Shown: positions 1 to 9,566 of the stretch, piece by piece | Layout: each line of letters opens with the position of its first letter | How positions within the stretch are numbered: the first letter of the stretch is position 1 | From: Pseudoduganella lutea | Lineage (GTDB): Bacteria > Pseudomonadota > Gammaproteobacteria > Burkholderiales > Burkholderiaceae_D | DNA: 64,000 nucleotides | Direction of reading: 5' to 3' | NCBI RefSeq assembly: GCF_004209755.1 | Contig: NZ_CP035913.1 | Location: 5,456,001-5,520,000 of the forward strand | The notes under the pieces: generated by a model | Told to the model about the DNA's origin: nothing | The model's input: the letters and a program-made list of their open reading frames with translations, nothing else | Databases searched by the model: none | Made by a program: the position numbers and the translations under genes

Positions 1-431
1 CGATCGGCAACGAGTTCTCCGACCACGTGACCGAGCGCCAGAACTACCTGTACCTGGCCCACTCGAAGCTGCGCGTCTGCGGCGTGGGCCCGGCGCTGCT
101 GGTGGGCGAACTGCCGGCGCACATCGACGGCGTGTCGCGCGTGCTCGATACCGACGGCAACGTGCGCTGGGAAAAGGCGTTCGTCTCCGGCGAGAATAAT
201 ATGTCGCACACGATCGCCAACCTGGAACACCACCACTTCAAGTACCAGCTGTTCAAGCGCCCGGGCGACGTGCACGTGCACTTCTTCGGCACGGCCACGC
301 TGAGCTTCGCGGACAACATCTCCGTGCAGCCGGGCGAAACGTTCGAAGTGCAATCGCCGGCCTTCGGCCCGGCGCTGCGCAACAAGCTGACCGTGGTGGA
401 GACCCAGGTCGCCCAGGTCAAGGCATTATGA
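1..431 (+). CDS. AraD1-family (FAH-fold) 2-keto-3-deoxy-L-arabinonate dehydratase, 3' part
   Basis: The reading frame is open from the first base, so only the C-terminal ~142 residues are present. The sequence ([51 protein letters not shown]) matches the AraD1/GguC branch of the fumarylacetoacetate-hydrolase fold. In this family the enzyme is thought to dehydrate 2-keto-3-deoxy-L-arabinonate to 2,5-dioxovalerate in the oxidative L-arabinose pathway. The stop overlaps the next start as ATGA at 428-431. That next gene encodes the dehydrogenase for the expected product, which supports the assignment. The function is inferred from family and context; the N-terminal half lies outside the window. 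Confidence 0.8.
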   Translation, partial: IGNEFSDHVTERQNYLYLAHSKLRVCGVGPALLVGELPAHIDGVSRVLDTDGNVRWEKAFVSGENNMSHTIANLEHHHFKYQLFKRPGDVHVHFFGTATLSFADNISVQPGETFEVQSPAFGPALRNKLTVVETQVAQVKAL

Positions 432-2017
432 TCGACGCGAACCGCGGCATCATCACCGGGGAATCCCTGGTCGGCGGCATCGCCGTCAAGGGTAACGGCA
501 GCGACTTCAAGGCCTGGAATCCGGCCCTGAACGCGCACATCGAGCCGTCGTTCCACACGGCGGACGCGGACCAGATCGACCAGGCGTGCCGCCTCGCAGG
601 CACCGCGTTCGACACGTTCCGCGCCACGACCGACCAGGAACGCGCGGCGTTCCTCGACACCGTGGCAGAACAGATCGTGGCCATCGGCGACGACCTGATC
701 GAGCGCGCGATGGCCGAGACGGGCCTGCCGCGCGTGCGCCTCGAAGGCGAGCGTGGCCGCACGGTCAACCAGCTCAAACTGTTTGCCGACCTGCTGCGCG
801 AAGGCTCGTACCGCGACGTGCGCATCGATTCCGCGCTGCCGGAACGCGCGCCGCCGCGGCCGGACCTGCGCTATCGCCTGATCGGCGTGGGCCCGGTTGC
901 CGTGTTCGGCGCATCGAACTTTCCGCTGGCGTTCTCGGTCGCCGGTGGCGACACCGCGTCGGCGTTCGCCGCCGGTTGCCCGGTCGTGCTCAAGGCGCAC
1001 CCGGCGCACCCCGGCACGTCCGAACTGGTGGCGCGCGCCGTCGTGAAAGCCGTCGAACTGTGCGGCCTGCCGGCCGGCGTGTTCGCGCTGCTGACGGGCG
1101 TGGGCAATGCCATCGGGCAGACCCTCGTGGCGCATCCCGAGATCCAGGCGGTGGGCTTCACCGGCTCGCGCTTCGGCGGCATGGCGCTGATGGCGGTGGC
1201 CGCGGCGCGTCCGCAGCCGATCCCCGTGTATGCCGAGATGAGCAGCATCAATCCGCTGTTCCTGCTGCCGGGCGCCTTGAAGGCGCGCGGCGCCGACATC
1301 GCCCAGCAGTTCGCGGGATCGCTGACGATGGGTGTCGGCCAGTTCTGCACGAACCCGGGCCTGGTGCTCGGCATCGCCGGCCCGGACTTCGACGCCTTCG
1401 CCCATGCGGCGGCTGCCGCGCTGGGTGGCGTGGCCGCGGGCACGATGCTGACGGCCGGTATCGCCGGCGCTTACCAGCAGGGCGTGGCCGCGCTGGCGGG
1501 CCAGCAGGGCGTGAAGACGCTGGCGCTCGGCGCGCACGCGGAAGGCAAGGGCGGGGCGGCGCTGTTCGTCACGTCCGCCGACGCTTTCCTGGTCGAAAAG
1601 GCGCTGCACGGTGAAGTGTTCGGCCCGGTATCGCTGCTGGTGGCCTGCCGCGACGTGGAAGAGATGCGCCGCGTGACGGACCATCTCGAAGGCCAGTTGA
1701 CCGCCACGCTGCAGCTGGAAGAAGATGATTACGATGCCGCCGCCACGCTGCTGCCGGCACTGGAGCGCAAGGTCGGCCGTATCCTGGCGAACGGTTTCCC
1801 GACGGGCGTCGAAGTGTCGACGGCGATGGTGCACGGCGGGCCGTTCCCGGCCACGGCCGATGGCCGCAGCACGTCGGTGGGTACCGGTGCCATCCTGCGC
1901 TTCCTGCGCCCGGTGTGCTACCAGAACCTGCCGCAGCGGCTGCTGCCGGACGCGCTGCGCGACGGTAACCCGCTGGGCATCTGGCGCCGCCGCGATGGCG
2001 TGCTGGGCAAGGAATGA
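428..2017 (+). CDS. 2,5-dioxovalerate (alpha-ketoglutarate semialdehyde) dehydrogenase, NADP-type ALDH
   Basis: This 529-residue aldehyde dehydrogenase should oxidise 2,5-dioxovalerate to 2-oxoglutarate, the last step of the oxidative pentose route, in the cytoplasm. The family signature is clear. The glutamate base is E270 in YAEMSS and the catalytic cysteine is C307 in [10 protein letters not shown]. The Rossmann part contains [20 protein letters not shown] and GFTGSRFGG. Length and sequence fit the KGSADH subgroup rather than ordinary betaine or acetaldehyde dehydrogenases. The start overlaps the AraD1-family stop by four bases, so the two are translationally coupled. Substrate is inferred from neighbours; a related uronic-acid semialdehyde role is the main alternative. 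Confidence 0.88.
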   Translation: MIDANRGIITGESLVGGIAVKGNGSDFKAWNPALNAHIEPSFHTADADQIDQACRLAGTAFDTFRATTDQERAAFLDTVAEQIVAIGDDLIERAMAETGLPRVRLEGERGRTVNQLKLFADLLREGSYRDVRIDSALPERAPPRPDLRYRLIGVGPVAVFGASNFPLAFSVAGGDTASAFAAGCPVVLKAHPAHPGTSELVARAVVKAVELCGLPAGVFALLTGVGNAIGQTLVAHPEIQAVGFTGSRFGGMALMAVAAARPQPIPVYAEMSSINPLFLLPGALKARGADIAQQFAGSLTMGVGQFCTNPGLVLGIAGPDFDAFAHAAAAALGGVAAGTMLTAGIAGAYQQGVAALAGQQGVKTLALGAHAEGKGGAALFVTSADAFLVEKALHGEVFGPVSLLVACRDVEEMRRVTDHLEGQLTATLQLEEDDYDAAATLLPALERKVGRILANGFPTGVEVSTAMVHGGPFPATADGRSTSVGTGAILRFLRPVCYQNLPQRLLPDALRDGNPLGIWRRRDGVLGKE

Positions 2018-2075
2018 GCGACAGGCTCGAACAACGGTTGTTGAATAAAAGTTGGATAAAAACGGGAGACAGAGC

Positions 2076-2843
2076 ATGACTGATTTTGCCAAGTTCGGCA
2101 GTTTGCGCGGCAAGCGCGTATTCGTCACCGGTGGCGGCACCGGCATCGGTGAAGCGATCGTTGCATCGTATGCGGAGCAGGGCGCGATCGTCGCGTTCGT
2201 CGACATCGCCAAGGAACCCAGCCTGGCGCTGGTGGAGCGCCTCAAGGCCGCCGGCCACACGGCGCCCCTGTACCGCTACTGCGACATCACCGACATTCCC
2301 GCGCTGCAGAACACGATCGCCGAGCTGGCCGCCGAGATCGGCGACTTCGACGTGCTCGTCAACAACGCCGCCAACGACCAGCGCCACAAGCCGGAAGAAG
2401 TGACGCTGGAGTATTGGAACGAGCGCATCGCGATCAACCAGCGCCCCATGTTCTTCACGTGCCAGTCCGTGCTGGAAGGCATGAAGAAGAAGGGCGGCGG
2501 CTCGATCATCAACATCAGCTCCATGTCGTGGCATGCCAAGAACCCGGGCTACCCCGTCTACGGCACCACGAAGGCGGCCGTGATCGGTCTCACGCGCTGC
2601 CTGGCGCGCGATTTCGGCCCGCACAACATCCGCGTCAACACCGTGACGCCGGGCTGGGTGATGACCCAGCGCCAGATCGACCTGTGGCTGGACGACGCCG
2701 GCGAAGCGGAAATCAAGCGTGCCCAGTGCCTGCCGGGCAAGCTGATGCCGGAACACGTGGCCGCGATGATCCTGTTCCTGGGCGCCGACGACAGCGCCAT
2801 GTGCACGGGCCAGGAATTCATCGTCGACGCGGGCTGGGTATAA
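2076..2843 (+). CDS. SDR-family sugar 1-dehydrogenase (probable L-arabinose/D-xylose type)
   Basis: This is a classical short-chain dehydrogenase of 255 residues. The cofactor motif is TGGGTGIG, the NNAA motif is present, and the catalytic residues are S149 (ISSMSW), Y162 and K166 (YGTTK). The C-terminal CTGQEFIVDAGWV is typical of the family. ATG at 2076 is preferred over the in-frame TTG at 2052 because GGGAG lies just ahead of it at 2064-2068. Its place in an arabinose oxidation operon suggests it converts an aldose to its lactone with NAD(P)+. It resembles Caulobacter XylB-type xylose dehydrogenases, so substrate specificity among pentoses is not settled by sequence. Confidence 0.8.
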   Translation: MTDFAKFGSLRGKRVFVTGGGTGIGEAIVASYAEQGAIVAFVDIAKEPSLALVERLKAAGHTAPLYRYCDITDIPALQNTIAELAAEIGDFDVLVNNAANDQRHKPEEVTLEYWNERIAINQRPMFFTCQSVLEGMKKKGGGSIINISSMSWHAKNPGYPVYGTTKAAVIGLTRCLARDFGPHNIRVNTVTPGWVMTQRQIDLWLDDAGEAEIKRAQCLPGKLMPEHVAAMILFLGADDSAMCTGQEFIVDAGWV

Positions 2844-2855
2844 ACACGCCTTGCC

Positions 2856-2904
2856 GGGCTCGTGTCCACTTTGAGGCCTGACCCCGAAATCGGACACGGG
2901 CTCG
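2856..2904. repeat. Composite GTGTCC...GGACAC intergenic repeat
   Basis: The arms GGGCTCGTGTCC and GGACACGGGCTC flank an inner CCTGACCCCGAAATC segment. The same arrangement recurs at 9352-9549 and 56487-56536. It sits between the SDR stop and the GH97 start and does not encode protein. Confidence 0.7.
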
Positions 2905-2981
2905 GCTATGCCAGTTTGCTGTTCCGACTGTAGTTCCGATCGCAGCACGCTGCCACGGCAGCGCTTTTCATCGTTCGCCAC

Positions 2982-4934
2982 ATGAAACCTGCCTTGTTCC
3001 GGATACTGGCGGTGTCGGCCCTTGCCGCGCCTGCCGCCGCATTTGCAGCACCACCTTCCCAGCCTGCAGCACAAACCCTCACGAGCCCCGACGGCAAGCT
3101 GGCCGTCACCGTCGCGCAGACGAAAGAGGGCGCTGTCACCTACAAGATCGCGCGTGCCGGCAAGCCGGTGCTGCGCGAGTCGGCGCTGGGCCTGTCGTTC
3201 GACGGCGCCGATTTCACGAAGAAGCTCGCCGCGCAGGACGTATCGGCCGAGCGCACGGTCAATGAGCAGTACGAGCTCGTTTCCGGCAAGCGCCGCAACG
3301 TCACGTATGCCGCCAACGAACGCACGTGGCGCTACCTGAACGCGGCAAGGCAGCCGCTGGAGATCACGTTCCGCGTGTCGAACGACGGCGTGGCCTTCCG
3401 CTACACGGCCCGCGCGCCGCAGCTGAAGTTCACGGAAGAGGCGACGACATTCGCGTTCGCGCCGCAGGCGCGCGCATGGCTGCAGCCGATGTCGGTGGCC
3501 AAGACGGGCTTCGCGCGCACCAACCCGTCGTACGAAGAGCACTATCGCGTGGACATCCCCGTGGGCACGCCGTCGCCGCTGGCGGCAGGCTGGGTCTTCC
3601 CCGCGCTGTTCCGCACCGGCGACACCTGGGTTGCGCTGACCGAAGCGAACCTCGACGGCACGTTCCACGCCTCGCGCCTGGCCGCGCAGTCGAAGGGCGG
3701 CGTGTACCGCATCGCCGGCCCGGCACCGCAGGAAACATTCACCGATGGCGCGTTGCTGCCCACGGCGCAAGGCCAGATGACGACGCCGTGGCGCGTGCTG
3801 GCCATCGGCAGCCTGGCCACCGTCGTCGATTCCACGCTGGGCACCGACCTGGCCGCGCCGGCGCAGGGGCCGATTCCGGCCTGGGTCAAGCCGGGCCATT
3901 CGTCCTGGAGCTGGGCGATCCTGAAGGATGACTTCACCACGTTCGGCACGCAGAAGCAGTTCATCGACTACGCGGCCGACATGGGCTGGGACTACACGCT
4001 GATCGATGCCTACTGGGACCAGAAGATCGGCTACGACAAAGTAAAAGAGCTGGTGGAGCACGCGAAGCCGAAGAACGTGGGCATCCTCGTCTGGTACAAC
4101 TCGGCCGGCGCATGGAACGATACCGACATGAGCCCGCGCGGCAAGCTGCTCACTTCCGCCGACCGCCGCGCCGAATTCGCGAAGCTGCGCACGATGGGTG
4201 TAAAAGGCATCAAGGTCGATTTCTTCGGCGGCGACGGCCAGTCGATGATCGACTACTACGTGGGCATCCTGCGCGATGCGTACGATGCGCAGCTGCTCGT
4301 GAACTTCCACGGCGCCACGCTGCCACGCGGCTGGTCGCGCACGTGGCCGAACCTGGTCACCGCGGAAGCCGTGCGCGGCTTCGAGTTCGGCACGTTCGAG
4401 CAGAAGGACCAGGAGCCGATCGCAAGCCACGCGGCCATGCTGCCATTCACGCGCAACCTGTTCGACCCGATGGACTTCACGCCGATGGTGTTCGGCGACA
4501 TTCCCAAGATCAAGCGCGCCACACGGAACGGCTTTGAACTGGCCGAATCGGTGCTGTTCGTGTCCGGCATCCAGCACTTCGCCGAAGTCCCGCAGGGCAT
4601 GGCCACCGTGCCCGATTACGTGAAGGACTTCCTGCGCACGCTGCCGGCGCAGTGGGACGACAGCCGCTTCGTCGCCGGCGAGCCGGGCAAGTTCGCCGTG
4701 ATCGCCCGCCAGGCCGGCGGCAAATGGTACGTGGCCGGTTTCAACGGCGCCGGGCAGGATTGCACCGTCGTGCTGGACCTGGCCTTCATCCGCGAGTCCG
4801 GCAAGCTCGCCATGGGCAAGCTCATTACGGACGGCGCGACCGACCGCGCGTTCACGCAGGCCAATGTCGCCGCATCGAAAAAGACCAGCATCAAGCTGAA
4901 AGCACGGGGCGGCTTCGTCGCCGTCTTCGAATAA
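2982..4934 (+). CDS. GH97 family glycoside hydrolase (retaining alpha-galactosidase-like), exported
   Basis: This 650-residue protein has a signal peptide of about 23 residues ending near AAAFA. The N-terminal beta-sandwich spans roughly residues 30-280, then a (beta/alpha)8 domain begins at GHSSWSWAILKDDF, followed by a short C-terminal beta domain. GIKVDFFGGDGQ places D413 at the position of the nucleophile of retaining GH97 enzymes, and E462 in TAEAVRG fits the acid/base. That pattern points to the alpha-galactosidase-like branch rather than inverting alpha-glucosidases. In this locus it may remove galactose or a pyranosyl cap from arabinan or arabinogalactan chains; that role is inference. 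It is followed 20 bp later by the GH51 gene. Confidence 0.88.
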   Translation: MKPALFRILAVSALAAPAAAFAAPPSQPAAQTLTSPDGKLAVTVAQTKEGAVTYKIARAGKPVLRESALGLSFDGADFTKKLAAQDVSAERTVNEQYELVSGKRRNVTYAANERTWRYLNAARQPLEITFRVSNDGVAFRYTARAPQLKFTEEATTFAFAPQARAWLQPMSVAKTGFARTNPSYEEHYRVDIPVGTPSPLAAGWVFPALFRTGDTWVALTEANLDGTFHASRLAAQSKGGVYRIAGPAPQETFTDGALLPTAQGQMTTPWRVLAIGSLATVVDSTLGTDLAAPAQGPIPAWVKPGHSSWSWAILKDDFTTFGTQKQFIDYAADMGWDYTLIDAYWDQKIGYDKVKELVEHAKPKNVGILVWYNSAGAWNDTDMSPRGKLLTSADRRAEFAKLRTMGVKGIKVDFFGGDGQSMIDYYVGILRDAYDAQLLVNFHGATLPRGWSRTWPNLVTAEAVRGFEFGTFEQKDQEPIASHAAMLPFTRNLFDPMDFTPMVFGDIPKIKRATRNGFELAESVLFVSGIQHFAEVPQGMATVPDYVKDFLRTLPAQWDDSRFVAGEPGKFAVIARQAGGKWYVAGFNGAGQDCTVVLDLAFIRESGKLAMGKLITDGATDRAFTQANVAASKKTSIKLKARGGFVAVFE

Positions 4935-4954
4935 AAACCATATCAGGAGATCTC

Positions 4955-6490
4955 ATGATCAAGCGTACCATCCTCGCCCTCTCATTGGCTGTCTGCGGCA
5001 GCGCCTTCGCGCAGGTCGCCGTCACGATCGACACGGCCAAGCCGGGCCCCGTCATCGACAAGAACGTGTACGGCCAGTTCGCCGAACACCTCGGCACCGG
5101 CATCTATGAAGGCATGTGGGTGGGCCCGGGATCGAAGATCCCGAACACCAAGGGCTGGCGCAACGACGTGGTGGGCGCGCTGAAGGAACTGCGCGTGCCG
5201 CTAGTGCGCTGGCCGGGTGGCTGCTTCGCCGACGAGTACCACTGGAAAGACGGCATCGGCCCGCGCAGCAAGCGCCCGGTGAAGGTCAATACCAACTGGG
5301 GCAACGTCACCGAGGACAACGCCGTCGGCACGCATGAATTCTTCGACCTGGCCGAACTGCTGGGGTCCCAGGTGTACATCAACGGCAACCTGGGCACCGG
5401 CTCCGTGCAGGAAATGAGCGAGTGGATCGAGTACATGACGTCGCCGAGCAAGTCGACGCTGGCCGAGATGCGCCGCAAGAACGGCCGCGACAAGCCGTGG
5501 AAAGTGGACTTCTTCGCCGTCGGTAACGAGATGTGGGGCTGCGGCGGCAACATGAATGTCGAGCACTATACAAACCTGTACAAGAACGCCACCACGTTCC
5601 TGCGCGCGCCGAAGGAATACAAGCCGCAATTCATCGCAAGCGGCAGCCACACCGACGACGTGAAATGGTCTGACGTGCTGACGCGCGAAGTCAAGAACGA
5701 CATGGCCGGCGTGAGCTTCCACTACTACACGATCCCCACGGGCAAGTGGGAAGTGAAGGGCGCCGCCACCGGTTTCCCGGAATCCCAGTGGTTCAGCACG
5801 ATGCAGAACACGCTGAAGATGGACAAGTTCATCCGTGACAACAAGGTCGCGATGGACAAGAACGATCCGGAGAAGAAAGTGGGCCTGTTCGTCGACGAAT
5901 GGGGCACCTGGTATGACGTGGAACCGGGCACCAACGCCGGCTTCCTGTACCAGCAGAACAGCCTGCGCGATGCCGTCGTTGCCGCGCTGAACTTCAACAT
6001 CTTCCATGAACACGCCGACCGTGTGCGCATGACGAACATCGCGCAGATGGTCAACGTGCTGCAGGCGATGATCCTGACCGACAAGACGCGCATGGTGCTC
6101 ACGCCGACCTACCACGCCTACAAGATGTACGTGCCGTTCCAGGATGCGACGTCGCTGCCGGTCTCGCTGGAGAACAACACCACGTACAGCGCCGGCAGCC
6201 AGTCGGTGCCGCAGGTGAGCGCCTCGGCCGCGCGCGCCAAGGATGGCAAGGTGTACCTGGCACTGGTGAACACGGACCCGAACAAGGCGACCGAAGTCAC
6301 CGTCAACGTGGGCGGCGCCGCTGCAGGCAAGTTCGCGGGACAGGTGCTGACTTCGGCGAAGATGGACGCGCACAACACGTTTGAAGCGCCGAACGCCGTG
6401 AAGCCGGCGGCGTATGCCGCGCAGGCCGCGGGCGGCAAGCTGACCATCCAGCTGCCGGCGAAATCCGTGGTCGTCGGCTCGGTCGAGTAA
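4955..6490 (+). CDS. GH51 alpha-L-arabinofuranosidase, exported
   Basis: The 511-residue protein starts at ATG 4955 behind CAGGAG; longer upstream reading is only an open-frame extension. A signal peptide, MIKRTILALSLAVCGSAFA, precedes the mature protein. The (beta/alpha)8 domain carries the acid/base E192 (FAVGNEMWGCGG) and nucleophile E315 (FVDEWGTWY), both canonical for GH51. A C-terminal beta-sandwich covers about the last 130 residues. The expected reaction is release of terminal alpha-L-arabinofuranose from arabinan or arabinoxylan. Most GH51 enzymes are intracellular, so the signal peptide suggests periplasmic action here, which agrees with the furanose importer further on. Confidence 0.92.
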   Translation: MIKRTILALSLAVCGSAFAQVAVTIDTAKPGPVIDKNVYGQFAEHLGTGIYEGMWVGPGSKIPNTKGWRNDVVGALKELRVPLVRWPGGCFADEYHWKDGIGPRSKRPVKVNTNWGNVTEDNAVGTHEFFDLAELLGSQVYINGNLGTGSVQEMSEWIEYMTSPSKSTLAEMRRKNGRDKPWKVDFFAVGNEMWGCGGNMNVEHYTNLYKNATTFLRAPKEYKPQFIASGSHTDDVKWSDVLTREVKNDMAGVSFHYYTIPTGKWEVKGAATGFPESQWFSTMQNTLKMDKFIRDNKVAMDKNDPEKKVGLFVDEWGTWYDVEPGTNAGFLYQQNSLRDAVVAALNFNIFHEHADRVRMTNIAQMVNVLQAMILTDKTRMVLTPTYHAYKMYVPFQDATSLPVSLENNTTYSAGSQSVPQVSASAARAKDGKVYLALVNTDPNKATEVTVNVGGAAAGKFAGQVLTSAKMDAHNTFEAPNAVKPAAYAAQAAGGKLTIQLPAKSVVVGSVE

Positions 6491-6494
6491 GCGC

Positions 6495-8050
6495 ATGAAG
6501 ACAGGAACGCTTGCGGCCTCGCTGGCCGCGGCGGGCCTGCTGACCCTCACCGCCTGTGGCGGTGGGGCGGCAGCGACTCGCCCGCCACGAATTCACCCAC
6601 CGTGACACCACCCGTCGTGACCACGCCCACGACGCCGACCACGCCCACCACGCCGACGGCCCCCGTGCAGACGCCGGTCACGTTCGCCAATGTCGGCGTG
6701 CACGACCCTTCCGTCGTGCGTGTCGACGGCACGTTCTACATCTTCGGTTCGCACCTTGCCGCGGCAAAGTCCACGGACCTGATGAACTGGACGAAGATCG
6801 CCGACGGCGCCACCGCCACCAATCCGCTGTTCGCGGACGTGACGAAGGCGCTGGCGGAGACATTCGCCTGGGCGCAATCGAATACGCTGTGGGCGCCGGA
6901 CGTGATCCGGCTCGACGATGGCAAGTTCTATTTCTACTACAACGCCTGCAAGGGCGATTCGCCCCGTTCAGCGCTGGGCGTGGCGGTGGCCGACAGGATC
7001 GAAGGCCCGTACGTGGACAAGGGCATCATCCTGAAGTCCGGCATGTGGGGCGAGGCCGGTGCCGACGGCACGATCTACGACGCGGTGAAACACCCGAACG
7101 TGGTCGACCCGCAGGTCTTCCGCGACAAGGACAACAAGCTGTGGATGATCTACGGATCCTACTCGGGCGGCATCTTCATCCTGGCGATGGACCCGGCCAC
7201 CGGCAAGCCGCTGCCGGGCCAGGGCTACGGCAAGCACCTGCTGGGCGGGAACCATGCGCGCATCGAAGGCGCGTACGTGCAGTACAGCCCCGAGAGCGGC
7301 TACTACTACCTGTTCACGTCGTTCGGCGGGCTCGATGCGAATGGTGCCTACAACGTGCGCGTGGCCCGTTCACGCAATGCCAACGGCCCCTACGTGGATG
7401 CGAAGGGCACCGACATGTCGACCGTGAAATCGGATCCATCGAAGCCGCTGTTCGACGACGCCAGCATCGCGCCGCACGGCCAGAAGCTGATGGGCAACCA
7501 CCAGTTCGCGCTGGCCGCCGGTGAAACCGGCACGGCCGCCGGCTATGTTTCGCCTGGCCACAACAGCACGTACTACGATCCGGCCACGAAGCAGTACTTC
7601 ATCATTTTCCACGCCCGCTTCCCTGGTACCGGGGAATTCCATGAAGTGCGCACGCACGAGATGTTCATCAACGAGGATGGCTGGCCGGTGGTGGCGCCGT
7701 TCCGCTACGTGCCGCTGGGCCAGGCGGCCGGTGCGCCATCGGCAACGGTCGCCGCCGCCGATGTCGCCGGTTCGTACAAGCTGGTCAACCACGGCAAGGA
7801 CATTTCGGCAGCCATCAAGCAGTCGCAGTCCATTACGCTGTCGGCCGACGGCAAGGTGTCGGGAGCGGTATCGGGCACGTGGACGCACAAGGGCAGCAAC
7901 CGCATCGCGCTGGCCATTGATGGCACGGCGGCCGCCTACAGCGGCGTGCTGTCGCGTCAATACAATGCCAACGCGAATGCGTTCACGGTGACGTTCTCCG
8001 CGCAGAATGCGGACGGGGTGTCGCTGTGGGGTGCCAGGACGGGCAACTGA
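6495..8050 (+). CDS. GH43 arabinan-degrading lipoprotein, frameshifted near its start
   Basis: ATG 6495 opens a lipoprotein signal (MKTGTLAASLAAAGLLTLTAC, lipobox LTAC), but that frame stops at about 6603. The GH43 body is in another frame, readable back to about 6572 as SDSPATNSPTVTPP and a Thr/Pro linker. One missing G in the run at 6564-6567 joins the frames; with it the gene is 1557 nt, 518 residues. The catalytic body has the GH43 aspartates (VGVHDPS, VVDPQVF) and glutamate (RIEGAYV). The C-terminal ~90 residues form a small beta domain often attached to arabinanases. The expected activity is cleavage of alpha-1,5-arabinan at the cell surface. As sequenced, translation would have to begin at GTG 6602 without an export signal. 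A sequencing error is possible. Confidence 0.82.
6558..6572 (+). other. Probable single-base deletion in G-rich tract of the GH43 lipoprotein gene
   Basis: The signal-peptide frame and the catalytic-domain frame differ by one net missing base. The tract GGCGGTGGGGCGGC would restore Cys-Gly-Gly-Gly-Gly-Gly-Ser-Asp if one G were added to the four-G run. Confidence 0.65.
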
Positions 8051-8136
8051 GGCAGCGTTAGCGAAGCAGTTAACTGAAGCGAATGCCGTGCGCAGGGGTT
8101 TCCCCGGTCCGCATGCATTTACTCCAAGAGCGTGAG

Positions 8137-8240
8137 GCTGGGGTCAGGGAGGAGTGCTGGCATGCATGCCAGCACCGTTCCGCGGGCGCGAAGCATGCTT
8201 CCCGAAACCCCCGCTTCACCCCGCCGGGTCTGACCCCAGC
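8137..8240. repeat. Nested palindromic element bracketed by GCTGGGGTCAG / CTGACCCCAGC
   Basis: Exact 11-bp inverted arms lie at 8137-8147 and 8230-8240. Inside is a perfect 22-bp palindrome at 8154-8175 (GTGCTGGCATGC centre) and a smaller AAGCATGCTT palindrome at 8191-8200. The element fills most of the gap between two GH43 genes. Its outer arms share the GGGGTCAG/CTGACCCC core with repeats at 21004-21058. Confidence 0.7.
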
Positions 8241-8316
8241 AGTTCGCGGCTGGGTGTCATGTATGCGTTCCCAGCGCACGAGCAAGTGCGGCAAGAGTAA
8301 TAGAAGGAGATATGCA

Positions 8317-9342
8317 ATGAAGTATCGCAGTTTTGTATTGGCGGCCGCGCTGCTGGCGGGCACCGCCAGTGCCCAGGCCACGCAGGTCGGCGTGCACGAC
8401 CCGGTGATGGCGAAGGATGGCAAGACGTATTACGTGTTCTCCACCGGCCCGGGCATCACGTTCTACAGCTCGAAGGACATGAAGAACTGGCGCTCTGAAG
8501 GCCGCGTGTTCGCGCAGGACCCGGTGTGGGCGAAGACGGCGGCACCGTCGTTCGACGGCCATATCTGGGCGCCGGACATCGTGCACCGCAACGGCAAGTA
8601 CTATCTGTACTACTCGGTGTCGGGCTTCGGCAAGAACACGTCCGGCATGGGCGTGACGGTCAACAAGACGCTGGACCCGCGTTCGCCTGACTACAAGTGG
8701 GAAGACCAGGGCATGGTGATCCAGTCCGTGCCGGGCCGCGACCTGTGGAATGCGATCGACCCGGCCGTCATCGCCGATGAACAGGGCAATGGCTGGATGT
8801 CGTTCGGTTCGTTCTGGACGGGACTGAAGTTGTTCAAGCTGAACGCCGACTGGACGAAACCGGCCGAGCCGCAGGAATGGCACACGATCGCGCGGCGCGA
8901 GCGCCCCGCGTTCGAACCGGACGAATCGGCCGCGCCTGCGGAGATCGAGGCACCGTTCATCTTCCGCAAGAACGGCTACTACTACCTGTTCGCTTCGTGG
9001 GGCCTGTGCTGCAAGAAGGAGCAGAGCACCTATCACGTGGTCGTCGGCCGGTCAAAGGCCATCACCGGGCCCTACCTGGACAAGGACGGCAAGGACATGG
9101 CCAAGGGCGGCGGCTCGCTCGTCATCAAGGGCAACCGCGAGTGGGTGGGCCTGGGCCACAACAGCGCCTATACGTTCGACGGCCGCGACGTGCTCGTGCT
9201 GCATGCGTACGAAACCGCCGATGACTACCGCCAGAAGCTGAAGGTGCTCGACATGAAGTGGGATGGCGCCGGCTGGCCGGTCGTCGACCCCGAGCAACTG
9301 AACAGCTACCAGAGCGTGCTGCTGCCGGCCGGCGGCAAGTAA
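8317..9342 (+). CDS. GH43 endo-alpha-1,5-L-arabinanase, exported
   Basis: The protein has 341 residues with the signal peptide MKYRSFVLAAALLAGTASAQA. ATG 8317 follows AAGGAGA at 8304-8310; the ATG at 8312 is in a dead frame. The five-bladed propeller shows the three GH43 acids: D in VGVHDPV, D in NAIDPAVI, and E in EIEAPFIF. NGWMSFGSFWTG and GYYYLFASWG are typical of endo-arabinanases. It should cut the alpha-1,5-arabinan backbone in the periplasm or outside the cell. It shares the operon-like + orientation with the GH51 and GH127 genes but is separated from both by palindromic repeats. Confidence 0.88.
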   Translation: MKYRSFVLAAALLAGTASAQATQVGVHDPVMAKDGKTYYVFSTGPGITFYSSKDMKNWRSEGRVFAQDPVWAKTAAPSFDGHIWAPDIVHRNGKYYLYYSVSGFGKNTSGMGVTVNKTLDPRSPDYKWEDQGMVIQSVPGRDLWNAIDPAVIADEQGNGWMSFGSFWTGLKLFKLNADWTKPAEPQEWHTIARRERPAFEPDESAAPAEIEAPFIFRKNGYYYLFASWGLCCKKEQSTYHVVVGRSKAITGPYLDKDGKDMAKGGGSLVIKGNREWVGLGHNSAYTFDGRDVLVLHAYETADDYRQKLKVLDMKWDGAGWPVVDPEQLNSYQSVLLPAGGK

Positions 9343-9351
9343 GCGACTGCC

Positions 9352-9397
9352 GAGCCCGTGTCCACCATGGGGTCAGGCCTCAAATCGGACACGAACT
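9352..9397. repeat. Composite GTGTCC...GGACAC repeat, copy 1 of 3
   Basis: GAGCCCGTGTCC and GGACACGA flank an inner GGGGTCAGGCC. This orientation of the inner core is opposite to that of the copy at 9416-9463. Confidence 0.7.
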
Positions 9398-9415
9398 GAA
9401 CTGTCACCAAGGATA

Positions 9416-9463
9416 AGCTCGTGTCCACTTTCGTGCCTGACCCCGAGGTGGACACAGCCTGAA
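9416..9463. repeat. Composite GTGTCC...GGACAC repeat, copy 2 of 3
   Basis: GCTCGTGTCC and GGACACAGCC flank GCCTGACCCCGAGG. It is nearly the inverse of the neighbouring copy 1. Confidence 0.7.
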
Positions 9464-9501
9464 CCGTTGCTGCTCTGCGTAAAACCGTGGCGGCAATTGA
9501 T

Positions 9502-9549
9502 GAGCCCGTGTCCGATTTTGGGGTTGACCCCAAGGTGGACACGGGCTGA
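9502..9549. repeat. Composite GTGTCC...GGACAC repeat, copy 3 of 3
   Basis: The outer arms GAGCCCGTGTCC and GGACACGGGCT are near-perfect inverses, and the inner GGGGTTGACCCC is itself palindromic. It ends 17 bp before the GH127 start codon, close enough to influence translation or transcription of that gene. Confidence 0.75.
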
Positions 9550-9566
9550 ACTTTAGGGAATTGAAC

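Noticed and set aside
1569..4577. 1002-codon minus-strand open frame across the ALDH, SDR and GH97 genes
   Set aside because: Its composition is shadow-like, it has no domain resemblance, and three real genes lie opposite.
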